The notes under the pieces are model-generated. The model was not told the DNA's origin. It did not search any database and worked only from the letters and a program-made list of their open reading frames with translations. DNA of 64,000 bases from CAWBVG01 sp963792175 (GTDB lineage Bacteria > Acidobacteriota > Vicinamibacteria > Vicinamibacterales > CAVVIG01): contig CAWBVG010000031.1 of the NCBI GenBank assembly GCA_963792175.1, positions 310,001-374,000 on the forward strand, written 5' to 3'. The translations under genes and the position numbers were made by a program. Of the stretch, positions 62,868-64,000 are shown piece after piece. Position 1 is the first letter of the stretch, and each line of letters opens with the position of its first letter.

Positions 62868-64000
62868 TTACGACTCCAGCTCCCGTAGTCCAGCCGCCAG
62901 CGCCGCAGGACGTCGCGGCGTGTGCCTGGGTAGACGTCGGCCTGCCGCGCGGCTTCGTCGGCGGCGATCACGGCGTCGCGAATCGCGTCGGCCATCTGGC
63001 GGAACTCGCCAAAAAAGACGCCGCAGCCGGGCGCCACGGCACCCTGCATCGCTCGCTGATCCCAGAGCGCGTACCATTCGCGATCGAACGAGCCAACAAT
63101 GCGGCCTTCGTAACAGTTCTTCCGGAACGAGCGCCAGCGCGTGTCCAGGACGTCGGCTCGCCGTGCGAGCTGCGCGATCGCCTGATCGAACATCTTCCCG
63201 GCGTCGTCGCGGCGCTGATCGGCCGGCGACGCCACAGCGGGCGAGATCGCCCGGTACTGCGAGGTGCTCGCCGTGGTCGATGGCGTTGCGGTCTTGCCCT
63301 CGAGGACGGTCCGCGCGTGATCGATCGCCACCGCGAACGACAGACCGTTGCGCGCCGTTGTAGCCGGACTTGATGACGCCGATGACGCGTCCGGTTCGAT
63401 CGAGCAGCGGGCCGCCGCTGTTCCCGGGGTTGATCGCCGCATCGGTCTGGATCATCGTCGCGCCATCCACGTCCCGTAGCGCGCTGACGATGCCGCGGCT
63501 GACCGTGTTCTGCAGGAAGCCGAGAGGCGTGCCGATGGCGACGACCTCCTGTCCAACCCGCGCGTTTGCCGCCGACCCCATCGGCAGCGTCGGCTGATCG
63601 GCAATCGGATTGGACGCTCTGAGCACAGCGATGTCGAATGGCGCGGACTGCGCTTCCACGCGCGCCGTCGTTGTCGACCCATCGGGCCGGCGAAGCGTGA
63701 CGCTGGTGTTGGACGACACCACGTGCACGTTCGTGAGGACGGTGTCCGGTGTGACGAAGAATCCCGAGCCGCGTCCGGACGACGTCTCGACGACGACGAC
63801 CGCCGGAGAGGCCCGGCTGACGAGATCCTCGAGCGATGCGGAAGCTGCGGCGGGCGTCGAGGGTTCAGCCTCGTCGGGCGAGCTGAGGGGCGGCTGCGCT
63901 GGCGCTGGCGTCGCGACGGCGGGCGCCGGCGATGCGGCACTCGGGTCACCCGATTTAGCCAGCGTGTCCGGCCGCGCCGCGGACCTGGCCGATGGCGTGA
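62868..64000 (-). CDS. HtrA/S1C serine protease with unusual C-terminal domain (5' end outside window)
   Basis: Catalytic triad readable: TNVHVV (His), PFDIAVLRA (Asp), AAINPGNSGGPLLDRTG (Ser in GNSGGP). N-terminal proline/alanine-rich linker (PAPAVATPAPAQPP). A frame change near 63355 (after SGYNGAQ) joins NGLSFAVAIDHARTVLEG. Instead of a PDZ domain the last 150 residues read KMFDQAIAQLARRADVLDTRW, KNCYEGRIVGSFDREWYALW, APGCGVFFGEFRQMADAIRDAV, and the frame breaks near 62880 at the probable stop. Envelope quality-control protease by family; the C-terminal domain is not recognised. The start lies beyond 64000. Confidence 0.8.
   Translation of the reverse strand, partial: TPSARSAARPDTLAKSGDPSAASPAPAVATPAPAQPPLSSPDEAEPSTPAAASASLEDLVSRASPAVVVVETSSGRGSGFFVTPDTVLTNVHVVSSNTSVTLRRPDGSTTTARVEAQSAPFDIAVLRASNPIADQPTLPMGSAANARVGQEVVAIGTPLGFLQNTVSRGIVSALRDVDGATMIQTDAAINPGNSGGPLLDRTGRVIGVIKSGYNGAQRSVVRGGDRSRADRPRGQDRNAIDHGEHLAVPGDLARCGVAGRSAPRRRREDVRSGDRAARTASRRPGHALALVPEELLRRPHCWLVRSRMVRALGSASDAGCRGARLRRLFWRVPPDGRRDSRRRDRRRRSRAAGRRLPRHTPRRPAALAAGLRELES

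Overview
The window is high-GC bacterial chromosome. The gene content points to Acidobacteriota, probably the Vicinamibacteria side. This is inferred from two Oar-type TonB-dependent receptors, a FtsX/MacB-like permease of the acidobacterial ADOP kind, a Ser/Thr kinase-TPR protein, a ToxR-like winged-helix protein with a membrane anchor, a sulfatase-TPR fusion, a VPDSG-CTERM exosortase substrate and dense intergenic word repeats. There is no 16S or ribosomal protein gene to confirm it. No rRNA, tRNA, CRISPR array, transposase or phage gene was seen.

Many genes are broken by apparent single-base indels while the conserved protein continues in another frame (TonB receptor, kinase-TPR, glgA, mnmA, fdhE, sulfatase, permease and both giant metalloproteases). 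I read these as assembly or sequencing errors, not pseudogenes. Broken genes are given as one full-length CDS and the frame changes are noted.

Layout: 0-5 kb holds a DNA methyltransferase (partial), a small conserved protein and a fused MFS/spermidine-synthase-TPR protein. 5-13.5 kb holds a TonB receptor, an M20 peptidase, a sulfatase-TPR protein, a D,D-carboxypeptidase and a ToxR-like regulator. 13.6-31.8 kb is a housekeeping and metabolic run: a degenerate sigma-54-activator-like protein, FdhE, a B12/radical SAM protein, glycogen synthase, trxA-trxB, mnmA with cysteine desulfurase, a bactofilin, a SAM-hydroxide adenosyltransferase, acyl-CoA dehydrogenase, glpX, an MFS exporter, a Sua5/YrdC protein, hflX and a TPR-SLH lipoprotein. 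31.8-39 kb has pgsA, a double cyclophilin, DNA polymerase IV with a methyltransferase, and a large Ser/Thr kinase-TPR protein. 39-50.3 kb is the most unusual part: a VPDSG-CTERM secreted protein next to a tandem pair of giant secreted metzincin-like proteins, each with a hexapeptide (GDALAE) minisatellite and Ig/cadherin/MBG-like repeats. 50.5-58 kb has ettA, DUF2277, a second TonB receptor, a DJ-1/PfpI protein and an ADOP permease. 58-62.8 kb is an exopolysaccharide cluster (UDP-xylose-synthase-like epimerase, polyprenyl glycosylphosphotransferase, two GT4 glycosyltransferases), followed by an HtrA-like protease that runs off the window.

The strongest unexplained signal is a set of intergenic elements that share an architecture but not a sequence. 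Each is a cluster of imperfect tandem 6-9-nt words beginning at or inside an upstream stop codon, mirrored by an inverted cluster that ends just before the next start codon or the opposing stop codon. At least seven two-armed examples and several one-armed relatives occur here, each using its own word (GTTAAAA, CCCAATTA, CACGAAG, GGTGCTA and others). Some have been captured into proteins as tails, N-termini or linkers.
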